From Taenia hydatigena (taxonomy: Eukaryota; Platyhelminthes; Cestoda; Cyclophyllidea; Taeniidae), in the NCBI GenBank assembly GCA_036345935.2, contig JADWOT020000002.1, positions 11,861,629 to 11,925,628 of the forward strand: a DNA stretch of 64,000 nucleotides, given 5' to 3'. This document shows positions 46,291 to 59,288 of this stretch, piece by piece (positions within the stretch are counted from its first letter, which is position 1; each line of letters opens with the position of its first letter). Below the pieces are notes generated by a model. It saw nothing but the letters and a program-made list of their open reading frames with translations. It was not told the origin of the DNA and did not search any database. The position numbers and the translations under genes were made by a program.

Positions 46291-49200
46291 CGCACTCACA
46301 CACTCGTACTCACTGTTGCGTTTAATTGAATTATGTGTATCAATAAAATAGATTCATCATTGCTGCATCCAGAGGTAACTGCACACTCACCGACGCCCGA
46401 TGCCGAGATGTGTGCGAAAAAATAGTCACCTCACTTTCTGCCTAATTAATTGCGAATCCGGTCATTTTTTGAATTGCTACCGCCCTGGAGCAGCTGGCCT
46501 CGCGTAGCTTCTCGTATTCAGCAACAAGCTTCTCACTCAAGAGTTGCTTTGACAACAATAACGAGGCTGATTATGTTTTATAGCGATAAAACTTAAACAC
46601 AAATGCGCAATTTTACCTTAAAATAGTTGCAGGTAGGTATTACTCTGCGAATCTGGAAAACCGATGATGAACCAAACAGCTTTCGAAAAGTTTATCCGTG
46701 TAACAATTTGATCCCTAACGCATTGGTGCTGTGGCGCAGACGTCTTGCCGTTGGCTTACGAATTTTTGAATCAACTACTTAGGTAAGTGTTCGTGAGACT
46801 GTTTACACGTCGAGATTGCTGCCACTGATTATCTGCATTCTCTTCTTTGCAATTTGCAAACACCTCATCCATGGTACGCATTATACCATGTCGTTCTTTA
46901 ACCAAACTTCTCAATCCAAAACTCTGACACCGGATCTGCATGATGCAATTTACACTACGGGCTCCTTTGTTTGCTGAAATCGCTTCACACTTAGCCTGAG
47001 GCTATAAAAACCAACATCTGCTTAATATGTTTACGTATGTATGCATGCGAGGTAGAGGCGGAATTAGAGGGGATTATGCAACATTCCCAAAGGTAGTAAG
47101 ACACACCAGGGTTCTTTTTGGGAAAAGAAAAATAAAGGTAGAAGGATGGCACTTAGCAAGCCAGATTGTTCTCACAATCATTGGACAATGCAACGTCACG
47201 GACATTTCTTAGTCCAGTATCAAAAATTTCTCGTCCACTCATCCTTTGCGAGATATTCTTTTTAGTGGCCGAGATGGTGTGCGTCAGTCTCTCCAAATTT
47301 TTGTTACAATCGTTCTATTATGCCACCCTGACTTAAAACGACCGCAGTGCTGACTGGAGGCTCTAAGGTCACACAACGGATGGACAGAGGCAGAAATTTT
47401 CAAGGGTTCTGCTAAGGGCGTCTATGGAAGAATGAGCGATCAGTGCCCCCTATGACGGCAAGCATGCATGGTAGTACCCGTTTGGTTGCCAAGACAGCAC
47501 CACTACCGTCTCACATCAGCCACCAGAATACTGAAAATAAATGACAAACATGAAAACTAGCCGCATTATTACTCAAGTTTGCCTACAACTATATAATTAT
47601 TGGTTAAATCAATGCTAGTTCATCTCGTTACTTCTATTACACTTTGACAGTTATCCTGATTAGCAACTGTGCTCTGGAAGAGGGCGATACGGTGTGCGCG
47701 AACTGTTTGGAATTGGTTGTTTAAAGAAGATGATTTCCGCGTCTATTCCTCTCAACCCTTTTGTTCGCACCTCAGCACTGCCCAGACATACGTCGCTGTT
47801 GGGGTCCAAATCAGCTAATTGAGAGGTAGAAAAGCATCGCGTATCCACTCAAGCTAATCTTAACCTTCTTGAAAGTACTGCCTCATTTATCTCAAAGGGA
47901 AGAAAAGGGTGCCGATAAAGCATTAAGACATCTGGCGAGAGCAGAGACCAACTCTCTTATAGTTTAGAGAGGTCTAGTAGGATCAGAAAGACACTAACTA
48001 CTTATTTAGTAGATCTTTGTAAAGTTCTTCGTAAGCCATACAGTCCAGTTAATTTAAAAGTCCATCTGTGTCATTTTAGTTGCCCTTATTGAGAAGGAAG
48101 TTTCACAGGGCCTTGCAGGCTTATAGCTTAGCGAACCTTTAAGCCTAGGCACTCAACCCAAGTGCTTTTGACATGCCAAGGGAAAAACGGAGCTATACAG
48201 GGAAGAGGGCAGAGAGCTGAGCTGTACTCTTAAGTTTGGCCAACAAATATTCAGTTTTTTGTTGTCCACAGCTGTAAGGCGAAGGATCTCTTAATCAAAA
48301 CGGAAGTAGCTTTAATGACTATTGAGTATGCACCTAGCAAAAATTAAGTCATATTTTTAAACCGTTGCAAAGCGATCGCTTTCATGGAATGCAATTGGGA
48401 GCGAGAACGCCATGGCGTTTTCTGTCATCCAGTCGGGTAGTCCTTTTGTCTTGCCTTCAGGATGCTACATGCGACTACACAAGGGCGATTACCGTGTCTC
48501 TCTTCACACATTACTGTTTAAAAGGTCTCTCTGCTGATTCTTGAATTTAGGCTACGCTTGCAGATTTGCGTCGAGTTACCCGAAATATCGCCTAAGTGAA
48601 TGCAAGCTCGAGTGTGGCTAATTTGCGTTCTGTCTCAAGTGCCTGCCGTTCCCAATAAAGGCGCGCTTTTATGCCACAGTCTCCTGTGTTTGGAATGAGG
48701 GAACATGGCACATACAAACGGTGCAAGATCGGAGGTTTACCGAATTTGCCTACCTTATCGCCTAAGCCTCTTGTTAATCTTTCTCAACCAGGTTGAGAAG
48801 AATTAGTGGACTGAGCAATGAGAAATTTTGCAATTTTTCAATCAAAACGACTGCCATTGAGTAATTTCTGTCATGCATGTTCAGCAGCCTTCCGTAAGTC
48901 TTGTAACTACTCACTCCATACCAGACATCACAAGAAGTATTTTGCTTAGTGATTTGCTCACAGTCTGATGTGCGACTGAAATATTTGCGGTTTGAAGACG
49001 CAAAGAGACCGCTAATAAAGGTGACGCAAGCGCATCTCCACATCTCAATCACGGATGCATTGAGGGACAATGGCAATGGATTCTATGCTACTGACTCAAA
49101 ATCCAAACGTTTACATGCAGTGGTAATGCAATTCAATTTCTATCTCAGCGTTCAGGTCTTGGGTGGATGAAACGCTGCCACCTCTTCAGGTGGAACAGGT

Positions 49201-52200
49201 CAAATGCTGCTGATAGCGTTTTATGGTAGCAGCAAATTGAGGCATGAATTTCTCTGTGGTCTAGAAGCATACATACTGTATTCAGAGGTTACATCTTACT
49301 CCACTCGTCGCCCTGCACAAAGAAGGCTGCACTAGAGGTGTCAAAAGGACTTACAGTGAGATGGAGGAGAATTTAGCAGATAATTGTTCGCAATGAGGTT
49401 TAAACTGTAGCAACTCTTCAAATTTACAACCTATCAATAAATTTCGTGCAACAGCAAATATTCGATTAGAGCCAGACGAGTAACTCTTCTCAAAATCGCT
49501 TCGATCCCCTTGAATTTAGCTCTGACCTTTATGATGATCGAGATTTCTACATACACTTGACTTGCAACAGCGTATTCGGACTTTTAAAGGTAATGTTGGT
49601 AGCAATACAAATTCTGGATAAGTAATGAGCCTAGTAGGTTTTTCTCTTCAGACAGTTTCAGGTGGCAGAGAAATGCCCCTAAGACAGTGATCAAGTTCTC
49701 GGGTTACTGTCACAAGGCATATGCTTGCTGGATCGCAGAGAATTCAAACAATGGCTCACGGGATCGTAAGTGTGACCAAAGTAGCAACCACGTGCAAATA
49801 AGCTGACAAGACTGCTTTAAGGTGACGCAAAACATGGACCTTGGGGTGACTCTTCAGAACGCGATGCTGATAGCTACTGCGAACCATCTTGATTTTGACA
49901 GTTAACGCTGACAAGCATCCAAAATTCAAAGTTTGCTTGCGTCAGGTTCCAATTCTTCCTCATATATGTCCCTGTAATTCGTTTATCGTGCATGATCTAT
50001 CTGAACGCCTCGCAGACTGACAAATGCGAGGTCAAGTTTACCATCATCAGAACCGTGGATATCAAGGGCACTGCTGTATGCATTGTCGATTGGCACAGAC
50101 GACTCACTGCTCGACTTTAAACACCAAAGGAAGTTGGAGTGGTTCGAGTTCCACCAAATGGCAGCAATCACTGTGCTCCGTAGAATGCTTTTGGGTAGAA
50201 AGAGGACAGATTCTGATAGGTTTTGTCCCATTTTCCGCCAGAACATTAGGATTTGCTGGATAAAGCAGAAAAAGTTAATCGCCTTGGCATACTATTTCAT
50301 TTAATTTGATCTTGTCACAGAGGAGTTTGCCTCATAAAATGCGACTCACTTCTGTACGGCTTGGCCAACACTCTTCACAGAGTTAGGGAATAAGCAAGGA
50401 GTCTTCGCCTTATGACCGCGTCGCTCTGTCGTCTACTTTACTTCTCAAAGCACTCTTAAAGCGATCCATCCTTATACTTCTAAACATAAGTTTCGCAAAA
50501 ATCAATGCATTGGGTTCCATGTTCATTTGTTCCGTCTGATCCTTTGACCTTTTTAAATAAACAGACTAGTGCAGTGGGGACGCCTTTTTAGCAAGCGCTA
50601 ACAGATAGTATAGATCCTAAAAATCTGTTTTTCTTGTTTGCTCCCTTGCCACTAGATTGGTGTTTACTAAACGCTCCGCACCTAAGGGTTGCGGTCAGCC
50701 AAAGTGAGTGCTACATAGGCTCCTCGTCGTAATGACCACCGTAATCGCTAATTTTTGCATATGTCATTGGTGGTGGTCTTTCTTCTTCCGACCACGTGTA
50801 ACTTTTATTTTCGTGCCTGACCGATCGTGTGCCTTTGTGGGATCGCATCATGTTGTGGTGAGCGGTTATTGATTAAACACGGAGTTGTGTGCTTCGAACG
50901 AGGTAGTTTATAGATAAGAGACTGTGTATCGGTGGAATTGATTTCTGTTCCTCAGGTGGTAAAATTTGGGGCGCATTTTTGGCTAAGGAGTTGGCCTTTA
51001 CATCCGTAAGACAACTCGTTCTAATTGAGTTGGTCATAACTCTTCTACTAAAGTATGACAGTAGTGCGCATTTCCATGCGATGCTGAATGGCGTCGTATG
51101 GCTCAGTCCAGAAGCAGTACGCACTCTGTAGCACTGTTGGCCACTACTTCGGTGGTAAGCAATAAGTTATGAGAATATGCCTTCAATATGCAATCAATTA
51201 GCATCTTGAACGGTGGCACGAATAGAGACGGACCCAGGCATAAATCTTAGTCCTTCACTTGTGCGTCTTCAGTGTTAGCATTGCTGCGTGCTTACTTAGT
51301 AGTTCGCAAAGTTCCATCCCTTTATTCTTAATTATAGAAGCCAACTGCACCACAATTAATGCCTTAGATCCCTCTTTTATCTCCTTCTCTTTGAGCCTCA
51401 AATCCCCTGAAGGAATAGACTAATTTTTTAGAGCATGTTTATTGACACTCACTAATGAGTTGAACACGGGTCTACACCTTTGCTACCAGTTTTGAGTTAG
51501 CGTAATTATTCTTACCCAATGGGTGCATCCTAAGTACATAACATCAATGTCAGATTTTGACATTGACATTGGTGGCTTTACAATCTTGCTGCAAATCCAC
51601 CTCTGTCCAACTGATGGGGCTACATGGTTTGCATTGGGCAAAACACATCCAAAACCTGAGAAACCCTCTGATTTGTGCGCAAGTCATCACTGCACACCCG
51701 TTTAGACTGATTACCGAGAATACATGAGGACTTTTATGGATGGCACTTTTTATATCCTTGGTGGGGTCAGCTTAATTTGTCAATTAATAATCGTTTTAGC
51801 AGTCACGAATCAGCGGTGGTATATGCTAATTCTTTTTTTGCTTCGCTTCATGTACAACTCTCTAAACTGCAGTTAATTGCTCATAGGCTCAATCCGTTGT
51901 GGGACGAGGATGGTACAAATCAACGTTAGCATTATGCTTACTGATTGCTGGTTCACTGATTTTCTGGGTCGCAATTTTGACAACGAGTAATCTGGGCTCC
52001 CTCTAATGTATCTTTGCCGAGTAGTTAGGTTAGCAGGCCACAGCATTGGCCACTAAGCTCCTTCTGCGCATTAGCAATGCAGATTCTGCTCGAATATTAT
52101 AGCATCCTTTTTCATCAGATCTCAGCTCTGTGAGCTGGTTCTACGAGTCGTCTAAAATCTGTTCATTGAAATACAGTTAGAAGGTGAGTGGTAATAGCCA

Positions 52201-52282
52201 ATTCACTGTAATCTATTTTAAGCGCTGGCCCAAAGCTTTTTCGAAACCATGTAAAAGCACTTTACATAAATCACGTATAAAA
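46291..52282. other. Six kilobases without a recognised gene
   Basis: Short ORFs only. The longest are at 48774-49076 (100 codons, minus) and 49983-50246 (87 codons, minus, containing ALDIHGSDDGKLDLAF), with a plus-strand frame at 50083-50304 across the same bases. 51523-51705 holds a 60-codon frame. None shows a family motif or a fitting pair of splice sites. Part of the stretch may be the downstream flank of the ankyrin gene. Confidence 0.45.
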
Positions 52283-52288
52283 TTTATT
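52283..52288 (-). terminator. AATAAA polyadenylation signal of the ankyrin gene
   Basis: TTTATT on the plus strand reads AATAAA on the minus strand, about 76 bases after the TAA at 52364-52366. This is a suitable distance for the mRNA 3' end. Confidence 0.55.
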
Positions 52289-52363
52289 TGTAATAATCCA
52301 AAGGAGGCTAAAATTTTGTTGACAGTTGTGATAAGAATGGCATAAATGACAAGGTTTTAGATA

Positions 52364-53907
52364 TTAGGAGGGCTTTTTCCTTGTAGCGTTGGTAATCATT
52401 TCCAAAATTTTCTCGTGTCCATGACTTTTGGCAAGCGAAAAGACCGTCTCCCTACCCTTTCCTCGGACTTGAGCATTAGCGCCTGCAAAAGTTTATGAGT
52501 CTCATGTAATCAATCATGGCAGAGGAACCTAACAAAACCCATTTTTATGCTTGCTATGTAAAATCAGTTCATGCTTCATCAAAACCACAGAATGGAGGTG
52601 CAACTCTGATTAAATTTTTCATGATTGCAAATGGGAATTCTCTCGATCAAAATAGAAGTAGGAACACAGATCAACCCTCGTACCGGCAGCCAGCAAAGCA
52701 GCAACCATATCCGTTTTACCAATCCTTGCGGCTTTCATGAGTGGCGTGTAACCTTGTCCGTCTTTCTGCTCGACATTTGCTCCATGAGCTATAAGCAGGT
52801 TTAAGATATTCACAGAACTGGAAGTAACAGCTAAAAAAATGACTGGTGGGCTGGTGGCATCGGAATGATTGACATCTGCTCCGTGGTTGAGCAGAAGTGT
52901 GACCACTTCTGCGTGAGCCAATGACACAGCCTCTCGGAGTCCAACGTTTAGCTCTGCACTTCGATCTGCTATCAGAGACCCACGGTCCAGGAGAAGTTGC
53001 ACCATTTCCACCTTACCCTATGGAAACAGTATTAAAAATACGTGTTCAGGCACTTAAACCTAAGGATGTTTCTTTAGTATGGGGACATATGAAGGAGAGA
53101 AGAACGTTTTCTAAGGAAAAATAATTTGCCTGAATAGCTTTTCAAGGTAGGTGAAAGCCTATTGAGCTCGTACACACGGTAAGACCTTCTCACCGATCTG
53201 CATCCAAGCGTTAAGGCGGATTCTTTGTTCTCATTTAGTTGAGAGCTCAGCGTGGCGTGACTGTCAAGCAGTTGACGAGCAGTCTCTTCATGACCTTTCA
53301 TGGCTGCTCGCATTAATGGAGTAAGAAGTCTACGATTTACGACATCCAAAGGACTATGATTAAGCAGAAGGAGTGTCACGCAACGCAAATATCCTTTATC
53401 AGCTGCATAGTGAAGAGGAGTGTTTCCCCATCTATCGGTATGGCTGACCGATGCTTTGTGTTTGAGAAGTTCATCCATCACATCATGCAAATTGTATTCG
53501 GCAGCTACTATGAGCGGAGTTTTTCGTCCATATATATCAAACATGTTTGGATTAGTCTAAAAAATATTCTGAGCTATAAAACTACTTCCTCATAAGCATA
53601 AGAATAGCACAAAACTCAACGACTTCTAGCGATCTCTCGAGGAATTTACATGGCAAATATCAATTCTGACTAGCGTTGCTGCATAATTGGATCTGAAGGC
53701 GTCAAATCCGACCTTAAATTATGCTGGCTGCTGCTTGATAAACGAAAATCGCGCAGTTAAAATGGCATTAGCAATAATAGAGCGTACGCCCTTTTGAAGC
53801 AGCTGTTGAACAGCTTGCAAATCATTGGCGTAGGTAGCTTTCAGTAAGGCCATCCCATTTTTATCCGCACGAACTGCAGGTACATCGTCTGTAGGTTGCC
53901 GGTTTTC
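52364..53907 (-). CDS. Ankyrin-repeat protein, MASK/ANKHD1-like, last four exons
   Basis: Four minus-strand exons join in frame: 53907-53788, 53556-53194, 53017-52684 and 52482-52364. Donors are gtacgc, gtgaga and gtacga; acceptors are ttttttag, tttccatag and cttttgcag. The phases agree (0, 0, 1) and the frame ends in TAA. The 311 residues hold eight ankyrin repeats and a partial ninth. Typical segments are YGRKTPLIVAAE, WGNTPLHYAADKGY, VEMVQLLLDRG, AHGANVEQKDGQGYTPLMKAA and ALLAAGANAQV. The ENKESALTLGC repeat and the YTPLMKAAR repeat closely resemble the first ankyrin block of MASK/ANKHD1/ANKRD17 proteins. Those are much longer and carry a KH domain, whereas this protein stops soon after the ninth repeat. 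It is probably an intracellular protein-binding scaffold. A stop precedes the first exon in its frame, so at least one upstream exon holding the start is missing from my model. No lesion was seen; this is the best gene in the window. Confidence 0.85.
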
Positions 53908-56561
53908 CTTCAACAAATGATTTAATTAGAGCATGTTAGAAAGCACCAGAATGGCTCGATAAAATCCTTTCAAGCCTTGTCATTACAAATGAAGATTACC
54001 ACAGATGCTAATGAAACCAATACTTTGTCGAGTAAGTTAGGGATAAGAAGATGTATTAAGATCGTCTCTCGGGGACTTTTAGCTAGATTCATTTACTCGA
54101 AGCATTCCACCCTATGTGTCAAAGCACAAATTCAGTACCTTCTGCTCATCCATTTTACCCGAGGAGGAAGATTTGAGCCGACTGAGTGCTAGTTTAAACA
54201 CTGTTTTCGTGATCAGTGTTGCTAACCTTCGTTTTGTTTAAATTGGCTGGTAATGCTTATGCAAGATCTAACTGTTGAGGTTTTAGCTTCAAGTGGATCA
54301 AAAGTAGGCAAGATAATCTCGGATACAACGCAGTGCGAGATTATGGGGACGTAAATTTACAATATGCATTGAAGCAGTTTTGACTGCAAAGTTAAAAGCG
54401 ATTTCTAGGCGTTGTTATGGGCTGGGACTATACGACTGAATACTTTGATCCAAATAAGCCGCTTGTCAGTACTTGAAAGTAAATATTGCTGCATGTGACA
54501 TCGCACCGACCTTTTGGACATCATTTCTTCTCGATTCAATTAAACATTCCTACTTCGCATTTTAACCAAATGCTGGCCTGGCGCATTACCCGAAGATTCG
54601 ATTCATTTGTAACGACTCCAAATTCGTTAAGTCGATTGGTGCGCATGCTTGACCCTAATGTTTATTTAAGATAGGAACAGATGTGCTGAGAAGTCATGAA
54701 CTAAGCCACTCATTACGTTGAGACGCTATTAGTACGTGCTTTACCTATTCATCGCTTCACCCCACCATCCCACTTACAAGCATTTACGCTTTAAGGTGGA
54801 AGTCCGCATGTCACATAAATAATGGGTACGCATGGCACAATTGAAGAGTAAAGACTTCGAAAACCATTGGCATTTGCTTTATCAGAAAACTATTTGATGA
54901 GACAGTCCGCATTAGTGTATGTTAGAACCGTTCCAACATGGTAGGCAAGCCGTAGTCGTGAGGTGACTACTGACTTTGAAAAAGGAGCAGAAATGCCTTA
55001 TACAGCATTACATCTGCTCCTCACTAAATACTAGTTTTGTTGTCCTTCATCAACGAATTAAGGAGCCACTTTATTTGCTCGATTTATTGTTTGGATTCGG
55101 TGCCGTGATATAGATCTGAACTCGTGTTCTTTATCGTTTCCGCGTGACCACGAATCTTCCACAGTGTCCTACGGATACCCTCAAATGTAATTTACTCTAC
55201 CTTCGTTTTCTGGAAGGACCAATGGCTCTTCGTGCACCACCGAGTAGGGTTATCGCCTCGTTTAACATTATGCGCCACTTAACTGGTATAATATCTATTG
55301 AGTTTTGGTAGGCTGAACTTAGGTCTGCCAATACGTCATACATTCCATTAGTTTAACGCGATCCTGTAAGTGCACAATCTCTATTAGAGGCAACAACACA
55401 TTTGCGTGGTAATTTGCTTTTGATGAAGCGTTGCCTTAACAGTTATAACGTTACTATGGTATATACACTTCTATGAAAAGCAGTGCCTGACAGATTCTCT
55501 TAGTTCGTATTACCTTCAGCGCTTGTGATTCTTTCAATTAGAGCAAATGGCGACTCCTTACTATGATTTGCTCAAAATTTGGCCTTTGTAGCCAGTGCTT
55601 TTATATAGCCTTCTTCAAGGCATTAAAACAAAGAGATGAACATATTCTTACAATCTAGAAGCTTTGAATGGTCCGTAGACTGCCGTGCACACGGCCAGCG
55701 TAGGAAAGGTAGATGGTCAATGATCGAGAGTCCCACGGTGATAATCCATTCATATGTCGTACTTTAACATCCCAAGCAAGCAGCGAATAGCGAGGACTGA
55801 GACTAAGTTTGTTCTTTCCGTAAGACATTTTAGAGGTAAAAGCTCAGAAGGGCTCATTCAAGTGTAGATGACGGCCATCACCGGCCGCATTGCTAGCGTT
55901 TTTTAGCAAGAAACAACCTCATTGCTTTCAGTTTTTGCATTCTCTCTGCTTTCTCCTGTCACACAAATATTTACTATCGGCCATAGTAAAGGCAAGGCTG
56001 CATGATATCGAATGCGTTTGAAAGCAATGTCGCTTTGCTTCGCATCCGGATAATCCTTATCTTGAGAGTTTACTTGGCCAATTTTAGCTTTTCAAGACTC
56101 CTTGAAGAATTCGATTCTCATTGATTCAAACATTACCCAGCATACCTCTCTTAAGTAATTTGCATTATTTGTGACCGTGTGAATGTGGATAGAATATGTC
56201 AAATGCCCAAACGCAGTCATCGCGAGCTTTGTCACATCGGCTCAAAGGCTGGTAGTAAGTTGTGGAAACTGGCACAATCCTTGCGATTGTTTGCGCAAAT
56301 AAAGACATACACCTACATCAGACTAGTGATATGGTGCTTCATCCGTCAAAATTGGCTGTATCTGATAAAAGATATTTTAGGATGCCTTCTATAAGTAGAG
56401 TTCCAAAACTGTCGACACTCGTTATAAGCCTTTGCTTGACAGTTTAGGGAAATGACGTTGTAAGAGAAGCATCTCACCTAGGTTGGTTTTAGCAAGAAAT
56501 CACTCAGAAATCGACTCTATGCATGGAAGCAGCTTTTGTTTTCGATACATAAAGGAAAGAG
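53908..56561. other. Probable 5' part or flank of the ankyrin gene, not resolved
   Basis: The upstream exon or exons of the ankyrin gene should lie here on the minus strand. A minus-strand run near 54160-54190 (RLKSSSS followed by gggtaaaa) could be the end of one, but I cannot show it. Plus-strand ORFs at 53977-54192, 54486-54674 and 56179-56447 have no recognisable motif. Confidence 0.35.
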
Positions 56562-56967
56562 ATGTCAAGCCAACCACCGAGTGATCAACTTCAAATTCGA
56601 GAAATAAAGGTGGGGGCGATTGACTACTCCACATTACTGGCAACAGCGACCGCACCCACTTACACAGGCTATTACTTTCGACAACTGTTTCGCGTCTTCA
56701 ATGCCACCTTTAATGTGAAATGGAGCATTCCGGTCCCCGGTGCTCGAATAGGAGCTTATTAGCTTAGCATTAAAAGAAGAACAGGAGCAGTTGAAAACCC
56801 CATGAAGACTTGATCTCTCTCTACTATCCCAACCCAGGCCTGCTCCATCCCTGGTCACGTTGTCGGCGGCAAAGGTCTTCTTAAATACCACCATCACGAG
56901 TTATCCCTTCAAAGGAGCAATTGGCATTTGAATCAACCAGAGGTCGCAAATTTCGTAATAATGGAAT
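56562..56967 (+). pseudogene. Coding-like frame with two in-frame stops, possibly FN3-like
   Basis: One frame stays coding-like for about 135 codons apart from TAG at 56760-56762 and a TGA shortly after KRRTGAVENPMKT. An acceptor-like acttacacag ends at 56667. The sequence after it (LFRVFNATFNVKWSIPVP, then IGAY and LSIKRRTG) has the spacing of the first half of an FN3 domain: a strand, a tryptophan, a proline-rich turn, then a Y.L strand. The second half (GHVVGGKGLLKYHHHE) does not look like FN3. The assignment is weak. The frame could be a decayed exon of an unrelated gene; the neighbouring plus-strand fragments at 57-61 kb may belong to the same former gene. Confidence 0.3.
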
Positions 56968-57189
56968 GAAAGGTCTGCTATCACGACAGCATTCCATCCG
57001 GCATTAGATGGCAAGGGCGAAGGGTTGTGACACTGTGCGCCACTAAGTCATTTGTTTGGATAATTTTAAGGCTGTCCATCAACAACAATGAAGATAGTGG
57101 CGGTTTCAGGCCCCACTGCAGGCCTTTGGCACTCGCCTGGCACTTGGAACTTAGGATCTGATAAGCATGGCCAATACAAAAGTGGGCAT

Positions 57190-57640
57190 GTCTCCATGTT
57201 GGAGGACTGGTGGGTGAATGGAACCATTGACAAAGATTTGCACATTCGAAGGGTTGGCGGACGTCAGACACCAGAACAGCATTCCAGCTTTGAACTGTAC
57301 AGAAGTGTTGACTGTTGCGCTGAGCTAAATGAGCCATTTACGAAGGAGAGTTGGAGTCTTCTGTGTAGCCCAACTGCAGGTAGCGGAACCGGAGCACATT
57401 GATCTTTGAAAACGACTAGGTCCGATAACAACGTGTGAGGAACCATCCTGATTGGATGAAAGTACGCTAACACTATGACCTTCCCTCCACAATTGTTTTG
57501 CAGGCACTACTTGGGCGCCTACAAATGGGGGTTGGAGACCACTTGGGTGGTAGTAAAATTGCAGAACTCGTGACTCCCAACATCCCTCCTCCCTACCCTC
57601 TTCTACACCCAGCTTCTAACAGAGCGTACACATTCGCCAT
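57190..57640 (+). repeat. Copy B of the duplicated coding-like segment
   Basis: Plus-strand partner of 1650-2170. The frame 57088-57402 ends RSVDCCAELNEPFTKESW..GSGTGAH. After tgcag|gtagcgg, a donor-like site, comes a spacer of about 125 bases with a pyrimidine-rich acceptor (ccacaattgttttgcag), then a second block beginning gcactacttgggcgcc. The two blocks look like two exons around a short intron, and both are conserved in copy A. Amino acid positions agree in the CCAE.N..F.KESW core while the DNA has diverged, which suggests former coding use. I do not recognise the family. Confidence 0.65.
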
Positions 57641-58979
57641 TGGGGCCGTGCCTTTTGAGTGACGATGAGAAATCGTCACTGAAAATGAATTCATGGAACC
57701 CAAAAGCCAATTCACTAATGACTTTGGGAGAGAAACAACTTCGAAGACTCTCCCTTGTCTGTCCAGGGCACAGCATTGATTGTTGATAAAAGGAATGATC
57801 AAAAGCATACTGACTTCGACTAAATGTGGGCAAATAGATCGAGTTCACCTTAAGCACGCATTTGTCAGTGTCAAGTCTAACGCCGAGATGAATGGATCGC
57901 CTCCGCTCCCATCTCACGACTCGCCAATCACACTCATCCTTTTCGTCTTCTTGGTTGATAAGTCATGCATGAATTCGAATGAGCTTATCCGCATGTGTCG
58001 ACGCTTCCAACAGCGCGCTAATGTCACCCACCATTGAGGACACTGCGGTAACAACTGAGGTAAAGACGATTCTAGCAATGGCTTCAGAGGAGGTGCATTT
58101 AAAATGTGCTTTAGACCTGCATTCCAGTCTCCTTCCTCGATTTTTTCATTTCAGCACGTGCTATTTAATAAACAACTACTAGGAGTGGATCTTAATCCAC
58201 AAACGAACAATGACAAGAACGCTGAAATGGAATCAGATGCCGACGATAGAGAAAACCGTACCAACGGTTGCAAAGAGAAGGAAGGAAGGAAGGAAGGAAG
58301 GAAGGAAGGAGAGAGGGAGGGGGTGGAAGTGAGGCAGAGAGGAAGGGCCAGTGTGAAGTAAGGTGTAGCCGATCCCACAAAGCAGGCGTTTCGATACATT
58401 CCAAATAGTTAAAAACAATCGTATCAGCAACAGCTGGATCCGCTGGTGCAATAATTGAGATTGTGAAAGTGTATACGTGGGGCTAACTTTGGCAGCTCGT
58501 TCGGGCAAGGTGACATTTACGAAGCATTGCGCGGCGACTTAAATACCAAGTGGACAGAGTCTGCGTATTGCAGCAATTTGTCCGTTTGTTTGTACTTAAC
58601 CAACCAGCCGACGAAACGACCAAACCTACGGTCGGTATGCGAATCCACTTAACCATCTACTTTGGGCAATTAGCGGATCCCAAGAGGTGGCCTGAATTCC
58701 CGGCCTCGCTTCCTCATTTTTGGCCCCCTCCGAGTTCTCTGATGCTCTAATTGCCTCGCAAAATTTTGAGCATCATTTTATTCTTATTCATTCTGGTGTA
58801 GGGATGAATTCCGACTTTTGCGCCAGTGGACCCTCACAAACTCTTTTCTTCGTCACTTATTATCGTGCAGAAAGGAGGAAAATGCAAACAACAAGCAAGG
58901 CTCTATGACTTTCATCCGGAATAAAAGAAGTGTCTTTTTGGAATGATGGATTGAACTGCCTCCTCTCTCCTCCTCCCAG
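57641..58979. other. No clear gene; possible scraps of plus-strand coding sequence
   Basis: 57979-58110 and 58550-58750 hold plus-strand frames with protein-like composition (TTEVKTILAMASEEVHLKC; GMRIHLTIYFGQLADPKRW), but I cannot fit splice sites around them. A GGAA microsatellite separates them. Antisense ORFs over the GGAA run are products of the repeat. Confidence 0.3.
58278..58310 (+). repeat. GGAA tetranucleotide microsatellite
   Basis: About eight GGAA repeats, followed by gagagggaggg. Confidence 0.95.
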
Positions 58980-59288
58980 TCTCTCGCTTTTGTGGTTTTT
59001 GCGCGTAAGTGTGACAAACTGCCGAAATTAGACCTGGATACAAAATTTTTTTGTGACCAAGATCTTTGTCACGTAGATGGAGGAAGTGTCGACGATACAT
59101 CGCACATTTTTGTCTCTGAGGCGGTTGAATTTTGGATTGAATTAGTTCCGGAAGAACATCAATAGCGGTCCAACGAGCTCAATGACATGCGAATGGGGTG
59201 TTTGAAGTCAACTCCCAAGGCAATAGATGCGGTCATTCGGGCTCTCTCATGCGACTCTTATCTAGCACAGGTTGAACTGTACATTTGA
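58980..59288 (+). pseudogene. Unassigned coding-like exon with one in-frame TAG
   Basis: A strong pyrimidine-rich acceptor (cctcctctctcctcctcccag) is followed by a frame of 102 codons to TGA at 59286-59288, interrupted once by TAG at 59163-59165. Both sides of the stop are protein-like: KLPKLDLDTKFFCDQDLC and SEAVEFWIELVPEEHQ before it, AIDAVIRALSCDSYLAQ after it. A possible donor, cag|gttgaa, occurs at 59270/59271, which would end the exon in phase 0. I recognise no family. Without the TAG this would be a convincing internal exon, so it is either a decayed exon or a base error. Confidence 0.4.

Noticed and set aside
49983..50304. 87-codon minus and 73-codon plus ORFs as genes
   Set aside because: Each has some protein-like runs, but they overlap, neither matches a family I know, and no fitting splice sites were found.
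57190..57340. Resemblance of the 57 kb segment to a glycosidase C-terminal region
   Set aside because: A few residues can be lined up with alpha-mannosidase motifs, but the match is too short and gapped to support a call.
58151..58508. Serine/leucine/proline-rich minus-strand ORFs
   Set aside because: They read the antisense of the GGAA microsatellite, which has no stops.
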